This document shows positions 24,918-25,559 of a stretch of DNA of 25,559 bases, in pieces (within the stretch, counting starts at the first letter, position 1; each line of letters begins with the position of its first letter). This stretch comes from a virus. The notes beneath the pieces were generated by a model. The model was not told the DNA's origin. It saw only the letters and a program-made list of their open reading frames with translations, and did not search any database. Position numbers and translations under genes: made by a program. The stretch spans positions 1-25,559 of IMG/VR virus record IMGVR_UViG_3300025137_000260. One strand, written 5' to 3'.

Positions 24918-25559
24918 AATAAACAGGGTTATCTACATAATAATCTCTTAAATCTTCAACAATTTCATTACGATGGTTAGATGTAAGTGTAATTGCTTCA
25001 AGATTTTTAACTTTATAGGATGCCTTATATAAATATTTAAAACCTGAGTCTGCCTTCTTTTTTAAATCAATTTGGTAATCATCGCCACATACCATCATTT
25101 TAGATCTTAAACCTAAACGAGTAGTAATCATTTCCATTTGATCGTGGGTTACATTTTGTGCTTCATCTACAATAACACATGAATCTAAAAATGTTCTACC
25201 CCTCATAAATGATACAGGCACAATTTCTATCTTACCATCTGCTATAAGTTTTTCAACTTTAGCTTTATCATATAACATATATAAATTTTGATAAATAGGT
25301 TGAACCCAAGGATCCATTTTTTCCCTTAAATCCCCTGGTAGGAATCCTATTTCTTCTTTTGAAACTGTTGGGCGAGTAATAATAATTTTATCATAAATTC
25401 TTCTTAATAAACCATCTAAAGCTACTTGACAGGCTAATAAGGTTTTACCAGAACCTGCTTGACCCGCTAAAAGTGTTATTGTGTTATCTAAAATTAGCTG
25501 TTTAGCTTCTTTTTGTTCTTCATTAAGTGGAATCTTAAATTTTATAGGGTTTTTCACTA
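24916..25559 (-). CDS. phoH: PhoH-like P-loop ATPase, 5' end uncertain
   Basis: Walker A GQAGSGKT at residues 32-39 and Walker B CVIVDEAQN around 127-135, counting from a GTG at 25557. Also present are IITRPTVSKEEIGFLPGDLR, the PhoH-specific stretch, and GDDYQIDL (158-165), where PhoH proteins have GD..Q.DL. The end is LTSNHRNEIVEDLRDYY. This is the NTPase core of PhoH, widespread in marine phages; its role in infection is unsettled, with RNA metabolism or phosphate stress suggested. The frame is open to the window edge: the GTG may be the start, or the gene may extend further upstream. The stop is 17 nt before the 133-aa gene. Confidence 0.93.
   Translation of the reverse strand, partial: VKNPIKFKIPLNEEQKEAKQLILDNTITLLAGQAGSGKTLLACQVALDGLLRRIYDKIIITRPTVSKEEIGFLPGDLREKMDPWVQPIYQNLYMLYDKAKVEKLIADGKIEIVPVSFMRGRTFLDSCVIVDEAQNVTHDQMEMITTRLGLRSKMMVCGDDYQIDLKKKADSGFKYLYKASYKVKNLEAITLTSNHRNEIVEDLRDYYVDNPVY

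Overview
The window is a stretch of virion-morphogenesis genes from a contractile-tailed (T4-like, myovirus-type) bacteriophage. It is A+T rich, and all 20 recognisable genes lie on the minus strand, so transcription runs from high to low coordinates. Sheath (gp18), tube (gp19) and neck/tail-completion proteins (gp13, gp14, gp15) are recognisable, and phoH lies at the right edge, as in many marine T4-like phages. Shine-Dalgarno sequences are almost absent. Start codons instead follow short A-rich leaders, which hints at a Bacteroidota-type host; this is inference, not proof.

Layout in transcription order: phoH (partial); a small beta-rich virion protein and a collagen-tagged fiber; gp13-gp14-gp15; a fiber-like protein with dockerin-type calcium loops; a small YadA-head-like fiber; a small coiled-coil protein; gp18; gp19; a gp26-like tail assembly chaperone whose reading frame apparently continues through a frameshift at a run of seven T; the tape measure protein; then one tightly packed operon holding a 62-aa protein, a 598-aa tail/baseplate protein, a LysM (gp53-like) wedge protein, a baseplate hub with a C-terminal M15 peptidase, a HIHP-motif virion protein, and two large fiber genes, the last running off the left edge.

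How the genes work together: gp19 polymerises over the tape measure on a baseplate built from the hub, LysM and 598-aa proteins, with the chaperone pair coating the tape measure. gp18 wraps the tube, gp15/gp14/gp13 close the tail and join it to the head, and the fibers bind the host. The hub peptidase probably cuts peptidoglycan at entry.

The strongest unexpected signals are: (1) a probable programmed +1 or -2 frameshift in the chaperone gene, placed between tube and tape measure as in lambda G/GT; (2) a 9-bp element, AATATTTAT or a close variant in the gene sense, present once in each of the ten intergenic gaps of 17 bp or more and in none of the tighter junctions, three times directly behind a terminator, so probably the phage late promoter; (3) dockerin-like calcium loops in a fiber-like virion protein. 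No tRNA, rRNA, CRISPR array, insertion sequence, capsid, portal or terminase gene was seen.
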